A DNA stretch of 64,000 nucleotides from Ancylobacter mangrovi (GCF_024752355.1 NZ_JANTHZ010000004.1:186001-250000); one strand, 5' to 3'. Numbered from the stretch's first letter, positions 28,634 to 38,071 are shown. The notes: generated by a model not told the origin, from the letters alone. A program made the numbers and translations.

Positions 28634-29464
28634 CTATTTCACGGCGCCGAAGGTCAGGCCGCGCACGAGCTGCTTCTGGCTGAACCAGCCCAGAATCATG
28701 ATCGGTGCGATGGCCATGGTGCTGGCGGCCGACAGCTTGGCGTAGAAGAGCCCTTCCGGGCTCGAATAGCTGGCGATGAAGGCCGTGAGCGGGGCCGCGT
28801 TGGCGGCGGTGAGATTCAGCGTCCAGAAGCTCTCGTTCCAGGCGAGAATGACGTTGAGCAGCAGCGTCGAGGCGATGCCCGGCACCGCCATCGGCGTCAG
28901 CACATAGAGGATTTCCGAGGACAGCGTCGCCCCGTCCATCCGCGCGGCCTCCAGGATCTCGCCGGGGATCTCCTTGAAGTAGGTGTAGAGCATCCAGACG
29001 ATGATCGGCAGGTTGACCATGGTCAGCACGATGACGAGGCCGATCCTGCTGTCGAGCAGGCCGGTGTCGCGGGCCAGCAGATAAATCGGCACCAGCACGC
29101 CCACCGCCGGCAGCATCTTGGTGGAGAGCATCCACATCAAGAGGTCCTTGGTCCGCCGGCCCGGCACGAAGGCCATCGACCAGGCGGCCGGCACGGCGAT
29201 GACGAGACCGGCCAGCGTCGAGCCGATCGAGATCACCACCGAGTTCCAGAAGTGCAGCAGGTAGTCCGAGCGCTGGTTGACGGTGGTGTAGTTCTCCAGC
29301 GTCCAGTGAAAGTCGACGAAGGCCGGGGGCGAGGCGATCGCCTCGGCCTCGGTCTTGAACGAGGTGATCACGGTCCACAGGATCGGGAAGAAGATCAGCA
29401 GCCCGATGCCCCAGGCGACCACGGTGAGCACGGCCTTGCGGCCCTTTGTTGCCTCGCGCGCCAT
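28634..29464 (-). CDS. smoG: Polyol ABC transporter permease (SmoG/MalG-like)
   Basis: 276 residues, six membrane helices, CUT1 MalG type. The EAA loop reads [28 protein letters not shown], and the N-terminus has the usual single helix then [22 protein letters not shown]. Start ATG 29464 follows the smoF stop directly. Inner-membrane partner of SmoF. Confidence 0.93.
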   Translation of the reverse strand: MAREATKGRKAVLTVVAWGIGLLIFFPILWTVITSFKTEAEAIASPPAFVDFHWTLENYTTVNQRSDYLLHFWNSVVISIGSTLAGLVIAVPAAWSMAFVPGRRTKDLLMWMLSTKMLPAVGVLVPIYLLARDTGLLDSRIGLVIVLTMVNLPIIVWMLYTYFKEIPGEILEAARMDGATLSSEILYVLTPMAVPGIASTLLLNVILAWNESFWTLNLTAANAAPLTAFIASYSSPEGLFYAKLSAASTMAIAPIMILGWFSQKQLVRGLTFGAVK

Positions 29465-29465
29465 C

Positions 29466-30338
29466 TCATGCCTCCAGGTTCTTGCCGATCATCCGCATCA
29501 GGAAGATCGCGACGATGTTGGCGAGGATGACGGCGACGATGCCGCCGGCGGAGCCGAGCCCGACGTCGAACTGCAGCATGGACTGCACGTAGACGAGGAA
29601 GGTCAGCGTGGTGGAGGCGGTGCCCGGGCCGCCATTGGTGGTCACCAGGATCTCGGCGAACACCGAGAGCAGGAAGATGGTCTGGATCAGCACCACCACC
29701 GTGATGGCGCGCATCAGGTGCGGGATGGTCAGGTGCACGAAGCGCCAGACCGGCCCCGCCCCGTCCATCTCCGCCGCCTCCATCTGCTCGCGGTCGAGGC
29801 TCTGCATCGCCGTGAACAGGATCAGCGTGGCGAAGGGCAGCCACTGCCAGGCGACGATGGCGATGATCGAGGCCAGCGGCGCGTCGGCGAAGAAGTCGAA
29901 CGGCCTGAGCCCGAGCCCGCGCGCGATGGCGGCGAACAACCCGTTGACCGGGTTCATCAGCATGTTCTTCCACACCAGCGCGGACACGCTCGGCATGACG
30001 AAGAACGGCGCGATCACCAGGATCCGCACGATACCCTGGCCCCACATGGGCTGGTCGAGCAGCACCGCGAGCCCGACCCCGCCGATGACGGTGATCGCCA
30101 GCACGCCGAAGACGAGGATCAGCGTGTTGACCAGCGCCGGCCAGAAGGAGGGGTCGGTGAAGAAGTAGTAGTAGTTCTCGAACCCGGTGAAGTCGTTCGT
30201 TCCCGGCATCAGCAGGTTGAAGCGCAGGAACGAGAAATAGACGGTCATGCCGAGCGGCACGATCATCCACAGGAACAGCAGGACGACCGCCGGGGAAAGC
30301 ATGAGCCGGCCTGCTGCGCGGGAGGCTTGCGTCGCCAT
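29466..30338 (-). CDS. smoF: Polyol ABC transporter permease (SmoF/MalF-like)
   Basis: 290 residues, six membrane helices. FTGFENYYYFFTDPSFWPALVNTL and the EAA loop EAAEMDGAGPVWRFVHLTIPHLM are CUT1 MalF features. ATG 30338 is chosen: AAGGTAG stands ten bases upstream and the in-frame stretch before it (Arg-rich) is unlike the family. Confidence 0.92.
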   Translation of the reverse strand: MATQASRAAGRLMLSPAVVLLFLWMIVPLGMTVYFSFLRFNLLMPGTNDFTGFENYYYFFTDPSFWPALVNTLILVFGVLAITVIGGVGLAVLLDQPMWGQGIVRILVIAPFFVMPSVSALVWKNMLMNPVNGLFAAIARGLGLRPFDFFADAPLASIIAIVAWQWLPFATLILFTAMQSLDREQMEAAEMDGAGPVWRFVHLTIPHLMRAITVVVLIQTIFLLSVFAEILVTTNGGPGTASTTLTFLVYVQSMLQFDVGLGSAGGIVAVILANIVAIFLMRMIGKNLEA

Positions 30339-30540
30339 GGGGATGGCTACCTTGGCTGGAGCAGGCCGCGGGCGGCGTTCGCCGCGGACATGCAGGCAAC
30401 GGACAGGGCGCGGCAGGGCAGCGGAAGCGCGATCGGTCGAGTTCACCGCGGTTCGCGGGCCGCTCGCCCCCGACCGCGTCCGGTGCCCCCCGGCGCGGGG
30501 CGGGCGAACCTGAGGTTCAGCCGCCCCTTCGATGGTGTTC

Positions 30541-30568
30541 CGGGCCGGTTCCCGAGGGAACCGGGCCC
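30541..30568 (-). promoter_or_regulatory. Stable hairpin just after the binding-protein gene smoE
   Basis: CCGGTTCCC-GA-GGGAACCGG, extended by a further GGG/CCC pair, 17 bases after the smoE stop and 200 bp before smoF. Such hairpins after a binding-protein gene commonly protect the 5' message or partly stop transcription, giving more binding protein than permease. A second small inverted repeat GAACC-TGA-GGTTC lies at 30506-30518. Confidence 0.5.
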
Positions 30569-30584
30569 GTGTCGATGGCCGGTC

Positions 30585-31904
30585 CTACTTGGGATAGCCG
30601 GCGCGCTGCATCTCGCGCGTCGTCACCGCCTGGGCGGCGCCCAGCGCCTGGGCGGCCGAAGCCCGGCCGGCGAGCGCGGCGGAGAACTGCTGGCCGACCG
30701 CGGTGCCGATCGCCTGGAATTCGGGGATCGCCACGAACTGCCCGCCCGTATAGGGCACGTCCTGGTCGGAAGGATGCTGCGTGTTCGCCGACTGGATGGC
30801 GGTGAGCGTCATCTTCGCGAAGGGCGCGACCTTCAGATATTCCGGGTTCTTGTAGAGCGAGGTACGGGTGCCGGGCGGCACGTTGGCGATGCCGTCCTTC
30901 TGCGCCACCAGCTCGGTATAGGCCGGCGAGGTCGCCCAGGCGACGAAGGTCTTGGCCGCGTCCGCCTTCGAGGTCGTCGCGGGGATCGCGAGGTTCCACG
31001 ACCACAGCCAGTTGCCGTGGTTCTCACCGCCCTTGCGCACCGGCGCCGGCGCGAAGCCGACCTTGTCGGCGACCTTCGATTCCTTCGGGTCGGAGATGAA
31101 GGAGGCGGCAACGGTGGCGTCGATCCACATGCCGCACTTGCCGGTCTGGAACAGCGCGAGGTTCTCGTTGAAACCGTTCGAGGAGGCGCCGGGCGGGCCG
31201 TACTTGGTCATCAGTTCGAGATAGGTCTCGAGCGTCTTCTTCCACTCGGGGCTGTCGAACTGCGGCTTCCACTGCATGTCGAACCAGCGCCCGCCCATGG
31301 AATTGTTCATCGAGGTGATGAACGCCATGTTCTCGCCCCAGCCCGCCTTGCCGCGCAGGCAGATGCCGTACACGCCGTCCTTCTTGTCGGTCATCTTGGC
31401 GGCGGCTTCGGTGATGAACGCCCAGTCCGGGTTCTCGGGCATCTTCAGCCCGGCCTTCTCGAGCAGGTCGGTGCGGTACATCAGCATCGAGCTCTCGGCG
31501 TAGAACGGCACGGCGTAGAGCTTGCCGTCGACGGTGAGGCCCTCGGCCACCTGCGGCAGCAGGTCGGCCTGGTCGTAGTCGGCACCGAGATTGTCGAGCG
31601 GCATCAGCCAGTTCTGCTTGGCCCAGATCGGCACTTCGTAGTTGCCGATGGTCAGCACGTCGTACTGGCCGCCCTTGGAGGCGATGTCGGTGGTCACGCG
31701 CTGGCGGAGCACGTTCTCCTCCAGCGTCACCCAGTTGACCTTGATGTCGGGATGCTTGGCGTAGAAGTCCGGCATGAGACGCTGCATGCGGATCATGTCG
31801 CCATTGTTCACCGTCGCGACGGTGATGGTGGTCTCAGCCGAGGCCGTACCAGCGAGCGCAAGCACCAGCGGCACGCCCAGAAGAGCGCGGAACGTCACGG
31901 TCAT
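30585..31904 (-). CDS. smoE: Polyol/sugar ABC transporter substrate-binding protein (SmoE-like)
   Basis: 439 residues. Signal peptide ALLGVPLVLALAGTASA, then a CUT1 type-2 binding fold: TITVATVNNGDMIRMQRLMPDFY, DVLTIGNYEVPIWAKQNWLMPLDNL, YGICLRGKAGWGENMAFI, GKCGMWIDATVAASF. Close to sorbitol/mannitol receptors of alphaproteobacteria. ATG 31904 has GGGAGGAGAG, the strongest ribosome-binding site in the operon, fitting high expression. First gene of smoE-F-G-K-mtlK-fructokinase. Confidence 0.93.
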   Translation of the reverse strand: MTVTFRALLGVPLVLALAGTASAETTITVATVNNGDMIRMQRLMPDFYAKHPDIKVNWVTLEENVLRQRVTTDIASKGGQYDVLTIGNYEVPIWAKQNWLMPLDNLGADYDQADLLPQVAEGLTVDGKLYAVPFYAESSMLMYRTDLLEKAGLKMPENPDWAFITEAAAKMTDKKDGVYGICLRGKAGWGENMAFITSMNNSMGGRWFDMQWKPQFDSPEWKKTLETYLELMTKYGPPGASSNGFNENLALFQTGKCGMWIDATVAASFISDPKESKVADKVGFAPAPVRKGGENHGNWLWSWNLAIPATTSKADAAKTFVAWATSPAYTELVAQKDGIANVPPGTRTSLYKNPEYLKVAPFAKMTLTAIQSANTQHPSDQDVPYTGGQFVAIPEFQAIGTAVGQQFSAALAGRASAAQALGAAQAVTTREMQRAGYPK

Positions 31905-31923
31905 GTCTCTCCTCCCTAACGGC

Positions 31924-31981
31924 GAATTGAGCAATTCATCGCCTTGTGGGCAAATATTCATACCGTTTCGCGGATCGTCAA
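31924..31981 (-). promoter_or_regulatory. Promoter and palindromic operator of the polyol operon
   Basis: On the minus strand TTGACG (31976-31981), 17 bp, AATATT (31953-31958) form a sigma-70-type promoter. Downstream, just before the ribosome-binding site, GAATTG-AG-CAATTC (31924-31937) is a perfect palindrome suited to a repressor or a SorC-family regulator; the SorC gene is next upstream. Confidence 0.5.
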
Positions 31982-32168
31982 GCTTCTTCCATGCTGCAGG
32001 CGCGAAGGCGCGCCCCGCCCAGAGGGCGCGTTCCAGAGGAACGCGGGAAGGGGGTAAAAGGATCCGCCGTGCCGGTAATATCGCTGCAGCGGGCGCGAGG
32101 GGCGGCGCGGGCAGAGCCGTGCGGAACCGTGCGGAACCCCTGCGGAACCTGTGCGCCTCGGCGCCAGC

Positions 32169-33134
32169 CTATTGGCTGCGCGCCAGAATTCCGCGTGCCG
32201 TCGGCTCGTCCGTGACCAGCCCGTTGATGATGCCGGACCTGAGCGCGGCGGTGGCGGCGACGACCTTGGAGGCGCCGGCGGTGATGCCGATCACCGGCCG
32301 GTCGGCGCTCGTCTCCGGCACCCGCACGCCGGTCATCCGGCGGTTGATCGACAGGTCGAGATAGCGCCCTTCCTCATCGAAGATCCAGCCCGCCACCTCG
32401 CCGGCGGCGCCGAGCTGCTGGATCTCGCGCAGCTCCTCCGGCGTCAGGAAGCCGTCGGTCAGCAGCGGCGCGTCGTCGCTCATCTGGCCGATGCCGACGA
32501 AGGTGACGTCCGCGTTGCGCGCGAGGTCGCGCACCTTGCGCAGCACGCCGAGCGCCTGCAGTGCCGCGTTCTCCTCCGCGCTGTCGGCCATCACCGGGAC
32601 CGGCATCGGGTAGTGGGGGGCGCGCACCTTCTCCGCCAGCCGCATGATGACCTCGAAGAACGAGGCCGAGCCGTCCGGCGCGATGTTGCCGAGCAGCGAG
32701 ACCAGCCGGTGCTGCGGCGCCTCGGCCGGCCCCAGCGCGTCCACCATGCCGCGCAGCGCCCGGCCGGTGCCGAGCGCGATGACCAGCGAGCGCGGCTCGC
32801 GCAGCACGCGCTCCATCTCCTCCGCCGCGGCGGGCGCGATCGAGCGCACCGGGTCGCGGTCCGGCCCCAGCCCCGGCATGACCCGGCAGCGCACCAGCCC
32901 GAACCGCTCGCGCAGCGCCGATTCCAGCGCCTGGCAGGTCGCGAGGTGGTGGTTGAGCCGCACATGGATCAGCCCGGCCGCCACGGCGCGGCTGACGAGC
33001 CGCTGCGCGCGCTGGCGCGACAGCCCCATCTCGCTGGCGATCTGGTCCTGGGTCAGGCCGCCGACATAGTAGAGCCAGGCGGCGCGCGCGGCCTGGTCGT
33101 CGGTCGAGGAATCGGTGGTGATGGGCAGGTTCAT
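32169..33134 (-). CDS. smoC: SorC/DeoR-family sugar-binding transcriptional regulator (SmoC-like)
   Basis: 321 residues. N-terminal HTH AAWLYYVGGLTQDQIASEMGLSRQRAQRLVSRAVAAGLIHV, then the SorC effector domain (LVIALGTGRALRGMVDAL, DVTFVGIGQMSDDAPL, GEVAGWIFDEEGRYLD, RPVIGITAGASKVVAATAALRSG). It senses a phosphorylated or free polyol and should control the smoE operon that starts 264 bp downstream. Its ATG overlaps the HAD gene's stop by four bases. Confidence 0.93.
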   Translation of the reverse strand: MNLPITTDSSTDDQAARAAWLYYVGGLTQDQIASEMGLSRQRAQRLVSRAVAAGLIHVRLNHHLATCQALESALRERFGLVRCRVMPGLGPDRDPVRSIAPAAAEEMERVLREPRSLVIALGTGRALRGMVDALGPAEAPQHRLVSLLGNIAPDGSASFFEVIMRLAEKVRAPHYPMPVPVMADSAEENAALQALGVLRKVRDLARNADVTFVGIGQMSDDAPLLTDGFLTPEELREIQQLGAAGEVAGWIFDEEGRYLDLSINRRMTGVRVPETSADRPVIGITAGASKVVAATAALRSGIINGLVTDEPTARGILARSQ

Positions 33135-33823
33135 ACCGGGCTAGCGACCCCAGCGGGCGGGTGGAACAGATCGGGCATCGCCCCCTTCAGCTCGGCGAAG
33201 CTCGCATAGCTGGAATGGGGACGCACATCCTCGGGCAGCGCCCATGCCGCCCCGGCGAGGTGGCTGCCGCCGGTGAAATGCCACACCTGCATCCCCGCGG
33301 CGAGCCCCGCGCGCAGGCCGGCGACGCTGTCCTCCACCACCGCGCAGTCGGCGGGGTCGAACCCCATCCGCGCTGCGGCATGCAGGAACAGGTCCGGCGC
33401 CGGCTTGCCGTGGGCGACCTCGCTGGCCGTGAAGGCGCGGCCGGCGAACAGCCGCTCGAGCCCGGCGATCCGCAGCGAGGCGGCGAGCCGCGCCGGGCTG
33501 GAGGAGGTGGCGACGCAATAGGAAACACGCAGCGCCTCGACCAGCTCGACCGCGCCGGCCATGGCCGCGAGCTCGGTCTCGAAGCGGGCGAGCAGGCGCG
33601 TGCGGTAGTCGTGCTCGAACCGTGCGGGAAGCTCCAGCCCGAACTGCGCGCGTACCTCGGCCTGCACCACCGGATAGGCCCGGCCGATGAAATGGCGCGC
33701 GACGAAATCCAGGTCCACGGCGATGCCATGGCAGGCAAGCTCGTCGATCAGCGCACGGGCGCTGAGAACCTCGCTGTCGATCAGCACGCCGTCGCAGTCG
33801 AAGATGATGAGGGCCGGGCGCAT
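33131..33823 (-). CDS. HAD-superfamily (subfamily IA) phosphatase
   Basis: 230 residues. Motif I FDCDGVLIDSE with the nucleophile Asp, motif II ATSSSP, Lys in HGKPAPDLF and motif IV VVEDSVAGLRAG. Phosphoglycolate- or sugar-phosphatase-like; in polyol operons such proteins act on sugar phosphates. ATG 33823 starts right at the fold; an in-frame ATG at 33844 would add seven residues. Co-transcribed with the SorC regulator (ATGA overlap). Confidence 0.88.
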   Translation of the reverse strand: MRPALIIFDCDGVLIDSEVLSARALIDELACHGIAVDLDFVARHFIGRAYPVVQAEVRAQFGLELPARFEHDYRTRLLARFETELAAMAGAVELVEALRVSYCVATSSSPARLAASLRIAGLERLFAGRAFTASEVAHGKPAPDLFLHAAARMGFDPADCAVVEDSVAGLRAGLAAGMQVWHFTGGSHLAGAAWALPEDVRPHSSYASFAELKGAMPDLFHPPAGVASPV

Positions 33824-33959
33824 GGCTAGCGGTCTAATCCCCATCCCGCCCGTCGTCCAGTGACGCGCCGGCGGCGGGTCCCGCGGCGACCCTCCGGCGC
33901 GCCTCGCTTGCACGCCGGCGGCCGGCCGATAAGCTGTCGGTCTCCTCACGCCCGCGAAC

Positions 33960-34913
33960 ATGATGCAGCGCCGCGACAAGACCCAGGCCCGCCACGCCCT
34001 CGCCAATCTCATCCTCGGGCTCGTCGGCACGCTCCGCCTCGCGGCCGGCCACCACATGACCGAGGAATGGCTGGCGGCGCAGCTCTCGGTCTCGCGCACG
34101 CCGATCCGCGCCGCGCTCTCCCTGCTGGCACAGCGCGGCGTGGTGGTGGCACGCCCGCGGCAGGGCTTCTTCCTCGCCGTCTCCTGGGACCGGATCACCC
34201 GCCAGCACGCGCTGGAGATTCCCTCGACGCCCGAGGAGGCCTTCTATTCGGCGCTGCTGCGCGACCGGCTCGCCGGCGATCTCGCCAACTCCTTCACCCA
34301 GACCGAGCTGGCGCGCCGCTACAAGGTCAACCGCACCGTCATGCTGCGCGCCCTCACCCGCATGGGGGACGAGGGGCTGGTCATGCGCAACAAGGGGCAG
34401 GGCTGGCACTTCCTGCCGACGCTAGATTCCGAGTGCGCGCTTCACAACAGCTACGATTTCCGGCGCATGGTGGAGCCGGCGGCGCTGCGGCTGCCCGGCT
34501 TCCGCGCCGACCCGGCGGTGCTGGCGCGCCTGCGCGCCGATCACGAATACGCGCTCGCCAGCGAGGCGGGCATGAACGAGCGCGCCCTGTTCGAGCTCGA
34601 TTCCGGCTTCCACGAGACGCTCGTCGGCTTCGGCGGCAATCCCTATTGCATGCAGAGCGTGCAGCAGCAGAACCGGCTGCGCCGCCTGCTCGAATATCAG
34701 GGCTACGCCAATCGCCGCCGCGTGCGCGACTGGGTACAGGAGCATCTCGCCATCATCGCCGCGCTGGAGGCGGGCGAGCCTGCCCGCGCGGCCGAGCTCA
34801 TGCGCGCGCATCTCGACAATGCGGTCGCCGCCACCCCGTCTCCGGCAGAAGCGGGGCCGCCAGCCGCGCCGGACGCCGGGCGCGCAATTGCCTCGCCCCT
34901 CGTTCGCCGATAG
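33960..34913 (+). CDS. GntR-type regulator with two tandem winged-helix domains
   Basis: 317 residues. First winged helix near 33-72 (MTEEWLAAQLSVSRTPIRAA, LLAQRGVVVARPRQGFFL); a second DNA-binding-like unit near 101-153 (DRLAGDLANSFTQTELARRY, VNRTVMLRALTRMGDEGLVM, GWHFLPT); then an FCD-like all-helical effector domain with HETLVGFGGNPYCMQSVQQQNRLRRL. The tandem arrangement is not the normal GntR plan. A close paralogue is at 49351. The tail after residue 285 is Pro/Ala-rich. Regulates amino-acid or amide genes by inference only. Confidence 0.85.
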   Translation: MMQRRDKTQARHALANLILGLVGTLRLAAGHHMTEEWLAAQLSVSRTPIRAALSLLAQRGVVVARPRQGFFLAVSWDRITRQHALEIPSTPEEAFYSALLRDRLAGDLANSFTQTELARRYKVNRTVMLRALTRMGDEGLVMRNKGQGWHFLPTLDSECALHNSYDFRRMVEPAALRLPGFRADPAVLARLRADHEYALASEAGMNERALFELDSGFHETLVGFGGNPYCMQSVQQQNRLRRLLEYQGYANRRRVRDWVQEHLAIIAALEAGEPARAAELMRAHLDNAVAATPSPAEAGPPAAPDAGRAIASPLVRR

Positions 34914-34961
34914 ACAAAAGCCTCATTCTCCGCGAGCGGACGCCTTGGCCCGCCGCGCCCG

Positions 34962-35648
34962 ATGCAGGACACGATGAACGAGCCGGCCCTCGACGAAGCC
35001 GCCCCGCGCCGCCTTGCCCATGAGGTCCACCGCCGCCTCGAGGACATGATCTTCTCCGGCCGGCTGCGCGGCGGCGAGGTGCTCACCGAACGGCGGCTCG
35101 CCGACGCGCTCGAAGTCTCGCGCACGCCGCTGCGCGACGCGCTTCTGATGCTGGAGAGCGAGGGCCTGCTGAAGCGCCGCGGCACGCGCTATCTCGAAGT
35201 GCGCCAGATGACGGTGCCCGAGTTCATGCAGGTGCTGAACATCCGCCGCCTGCTGGAGCCGGAAGCCGCGCGGCTGTGCATCGGCCGGGCCGACCTCGCC
35301 CGCCTGCGCGAGTTGCGCGAGCGGCTGGAGGAACTGGTCGCCGACGGCGCCGGCGGGCACCACGACGAGGACCCGGAGGCGAGCGCGGCGATCGACGCCG
35401 CCATGCATGACGAGATCGCCGCCGCGTCCGGCAACCCGCTGATGGCGAACATGATCCGCGACCTGCGCCGGCGCACCCGCATCTTCGATCTCGGGCGCAT
35501 GCCGGACCGCGCGGTCGCGGTCTATCGCGAGCACATCGAGATCATTGCGGCGGTCGAGAAGGGCGACGCGGACGAGGCGGCGGGCGCGATGGTCCGCCAC
35601 ATCGACAATGTGAAGGCCTGCATCATCCGCCACCTGTCGACGATCTGA
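34962..35648 (+). CDS. GntR-family regulator, FCD subfamily
   Basis: 228 residues. Winged helix LAHEVHRRLEDMIFSGRLRGGEVLTERRLADALEVSRTPLRDALLMLESEGLL, then the FCD domain with metal-binding type pattern (RRLLEPEAARL, AAMHDEIAAASGNPLMANMI, YREHIEIIAAVEKGD, MVRHIDNVK). It follows the tandem-HTH regulator by 48 bp and may share its message. Its C-terminal VRHIDNVKACIIRHLSTI resembles that of the GntR at 37397 (HIENVKHSIILKLSSI), so the two are paralogues. Confidence 0.9.
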   Translation: MQDTMNEPALDEAAPRRLAHEVHRRLEDMIFSGRLRGGEVLTERRLADALEVSRTPLRDALLMLESEGLLKRRGTRYLEVRQMTVPEFMQVLNIRRLLEPEAARLCIGRADLARLRELRERLEELVADGAGGHHDEDPEASAAIDAAMHDEIAAASGNPLMANMIRDLRRRTRIFDLGRMPDRAVAVYREHIEIIAAVEKGDADEAAGAMVRHIDNVKACIIRHLSTI

Positions 35649-35675
35649 CGCCGCCGCCCGCCTAGAGATCGCCCC

Positions 35676-36452
35676 TCACAGCCCCCGGATCAGCCCGCCA
35701 TCGACCCGCACCTGCGAGCCGGTGACGTAGCTCGCCCGCGCGCTCGCCAGGAACGTCACCACGTCGGCGAATTCCTGCGAATCGCCGTAGCGCCCGGCGG
35801 GGATGGTCGCGCGCGAGGCCTCGGCCACCGCTTCCGGGGTCGAGCCGGTGCGCTTCGCCGCCGCCGCGTCGAGTTCGTCCACCCGCGAGGTGTGGATGCG
35901 CCCGGGCAGCACGCAGTTCACCGTCACCCCGTCCTTCGCCACCTCGCCGGCCAGCGTCTTGGCCCAGCCGACGATGGAAGCGCGCAGCGCGTTGGACAGG
36001 CCGAGATTGGGGATCGGCTGGGCGACGCCGGAGGAGACGAGGTTGACGATCCGCCCGAAGCCGCGCGCGCGCATGCCCGGCAGCAGCTTCGTGGTGACCG
36101 CGAAGATCGCGCCCACCATGGCCTCGAAGCTCGCGCTCCACTGCTCTTCGCTCGCCTGCGCGACCGGGCCGGGCGGCGGGCCGCCGCTGTTGTTGATGAG
36201 GATGTCGACCGGCACGGCGATCGTGTCGAGCGCAGCCAGCAGGCCGGCACGGTCCGACAGGTCGAGCACCAGCGTGTCCGCGTTGCCGCCGGCCGCGCGG
36301 ATGTCGCCGGCCACCTTGGCGACGCGGTCCGCATCGCGCCCGGTGACGATCACCCGCGCGCCCTCCTTCGCCAGGGTACGGGCGATGGCCTCGCCCAGCC
36401 CCCGGCTGGAGCCGAGCACGAGCGCGGTGCGCCCTTCAAGTCCGAGGTCCAT
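35676..36452 (-). CDS. SDR-family oxidoreductase with degenerate active site
   Basis: 258 residues. Rossmann motif [26 protein letters not shown] and NNSGGPPPG are intact, and the C-terminal [16 protein letters not shown] is normal. The catalytic Tyr-x-x-x-Lys is missing: after [10 protein letters not shown] comes [23 protein letters not shown], with Leu and Asn at those places. A known SDR group shares this LSNxLRA form, so function may differ from simple alcohol oxidation. Three bases after the DHDPS-family gene; last in the eight-gene operon from 42121. Confidence 0.85.
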   Translation of the reverse strand: MDLGLEGRTALVLGSSRGLGEAIARTLAKEGARVIVTGRDADRVAKVAGDIRAAGGNADTLVLDLSDRAGLLAALDTIAVPVDILINNSGGPPPGPVAQASEEQWSASFEAMVGAIFAVTTKLLPGMRARGFGRIVNLVSSGVAQPIPNLGLSNALRASIVGWAKTLAGEVAKDGVTVNCVLPGRIHTSRVDELDAAAAKRTGSTPEAVAEASRATIPAGRYGDSQEFADVVTFLASARASYVTGSQVRVDGGLIRGL

Positions 36453-36455
36453 GGC

Positions 36456-37388
36456 TCACTTCCCCAGCTTGGCGTCGAGGCGGGCCATCAGCTCGTCAAG
36501 CTCCTGATGGTCGCGTGCGGTCATCTTCGGGCCGGGATGGCGCGTGGCCGAGCAGGCGATGGCGCCGCGCCGGCGCAGGATCTCCTTGCGCACCGCGAGG
36601 CCGAAGCCGAGCTGCTGCTCGTGGCGCAGGATCGGCAGGTAGATGTCAAACAGGTCCTCGGCCGCCTCGACCTCGCCGGCGAAGAACTTGTCGCACACCC
36701 CGACCAGCATCTCGGGATAGGCGAAGCCGGTCATCGCCCCGTCGACGCCGCGCCGCAGCTCCTGCGGCAGGTAGAGCCCGCCATTGCCGACCAGGATCGA
36801 GATGCGCCGGCCCTTGCCGGCGTCCGAGCGCTCGCGCAGCCGGCTGATCTTGGAAAGCCCCGAGCCCTCCTCGTGCTTCAGCATGACGAAGTTCGGGAAG
36901 TCGTCGATCAGCCGGTTGAGCACCGACACCGAGGTCACGACCTGCGTGGTCTGCGGGTAGTCCTGGTAGCAGACAGGGATGTCCGGGCCGAGCCGGGTGA
37001 GCACGGCCTGCCAGTAGGCGTAGATCTGCTCGTCGGTCTTCAGCCCCGGCAGCGGGGCGATCATCAGCCCGGCGGCGCCCTTCTCCATCGCCCGGTTGGC
37101 GAAGCGCACCAGATTGTCGGTGCCCGGGTTGCTGGCGCCGACCACGATCGGCTTGGTCCCGTCCACGCGCTTCATCACATGGTCGAGGAAGATCGCGGCC
37201 TCCTCCGGCGTCAGCTTCCCCGCCTCGCCGAGCACGCCGAGGATGGTGATGCCGGTGACGCCCTTCGCGTCGTAGAAGTCCAGCAGCGTATCGGTGCTGG
37301 CGAGATCGACCTTCCCGTCCTCAGTGAAGGGCGTCGGCGAGATGATGTACACGCCGCGCGTGCTTTCGCTGATTCGGTGTTGAGACAT
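36456..37388 (-). CDS. Dihydrodipicolinate synthase/N-acetylneuraminate lyase family protein
   Basis: 310 residues, class I aldolase barrel. ISPTPFTEDGKVDLAS at the N-terminus, ILGVLGEAGKLTPEE substrate loop, the Tyr in VCYQDYPQTT and Schiff-base Lys in FVMLKHEEGSG. Acts as a lyase, aldolase or dehydratase on a keto acid; true DapA is unlikely in this setting. ATG 37388 has GAGG nine bases upstream; the TTG at 37400 is a weaker choice. Eight bases after the GntR gene. Ends MTARDHQELDELMARL, a helical tail. Confidence 0.88.
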   Translation of the reverse strand: MSQHRISESTRGVYIISPTPFTEDGKVDLASTDTLLDFYDAKGVTGITILGVLGEAGKLTPEEAAIFLDHVMKRVDGTKPIVVGASNPGTDNLVRFANRAMEKGAAGLMIAPLPGLKTDEQIYAYWQAVLTRLGPDIPVCYQDYPQTTQVVTSVSVLNRLIDDFPNFVMLKHEEGSGLSKISRLRERSDAGKGRRISILVGNGGLYLPQELRRGVDGAMTGFAYPEMLVGVCDKFFAGEVEAAEDLFDIYLPILRHEQQLGFGLAVRKEILRRRGAIACSATRHPGPKMTARDHQELDELMARLDAKLGK

Positions 37389-37396
37389 TTGCGTCC

Positions 37397-38071
37397 TCAA
37401 ATGCTGCTGAGCTTCAGGATGATGCTGTGCTTCACATTCTCGATGTGCTGCTGGATCGCCGCGCGCGCCCCCTCGCGGTCGCGCCGGCGCAGTGCGTCGA
37501 TCATGACGAGGTGCTCGCGATGGCCGATCTCGAAGCGCTCGGGCATGCGGTCGAGATTGAACGTATACGTCTTCACGCGCAGGTTTTCGATCATGCCGGC
37601 CAGCACGCCGTTGCCGCTGTGATGGGCGATCATGCGGTGCAGGGCGCTGTCGACCTGCCAGTCGTCCTCCGCGCTCGGGTTCTGCTGCGCCAGCAGGGCG
37701 TGGATGTCGGCCTCGACCGCGTCGAGCTCCCCGGGCGGGATGCGCGGCGCCGCCAGCGAGATCGCCTCGCTCTCCATGATCTGGCGCACGTGCAGCGTCT
37801 CGATAAGCTCGCGGGTCGAGAACTCCTTCACCACCAGCACGCGCCCGGGCTTGCGGGTGACGAAGCCCTCGCTCTCCAAGCGGTTCAGCGCCTCGCGCAC
37901 CGGGGTGCGCGAGATGTCGAGGGATTCGGCCAGCCGGCGCTCCTGAAGCACGGCGCCGACCGGGATCTCGCGCTTGATCAGCCGGTCGAGCAGCTGGTCG
38001 TAGGCCATCTGGCTCAGCGCCCGCGGCGCGGGCTCCAGCGTGGCGCGCGTCTCCTCTTCCCTGTCCTTCAT
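37397..38071 (-). CDS. GntR-family regulator, FCD subfamily
   Basis: 224 residues. Winged helix LSQMAYDQLLDRLIKREIPVGAVLQERRLAESLDISRTPVREALNRLESEGFVTR, then FCD (RQIMESEAISLAAPRI, DSALHRMIAHHSGNGVLAGMI, HREHLVMIDALRRRDR). Located inside the operon running from the DUF1989 gene to the SDR gene, so it probably senses a metabolite of that pathway. Similar to the GntR at 34962. Confidence 0.92.
   Translation of the reverse strand: MKDREEETRATLEPAPRALSQMAYDQLLDRLIKREIPVGAVLQERRLAESLDISRTPVREALNRLESEGFVTRKPGRVLVVKEFSTRELIETLHVRQIMESEAISLAAPRIPPGELDAVEADIHALLAQQNPSAEDDWQVDSALHRMIAHHSGNGVLAGMIENLRVKTYTFNLDRMPERFEIGHREHLVMIDALRRRDREGARAAIQQHIENVKHSIILKLSSI

Noticed and set aside
36456-37388. True dihydrodipicolinate synthase (dapA)
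   Set aside because: Catabolic context with an importer and GntR; two such proteins in the window, neither near lysine or peptidoglycan genes. Family membership kept, symbol not used.
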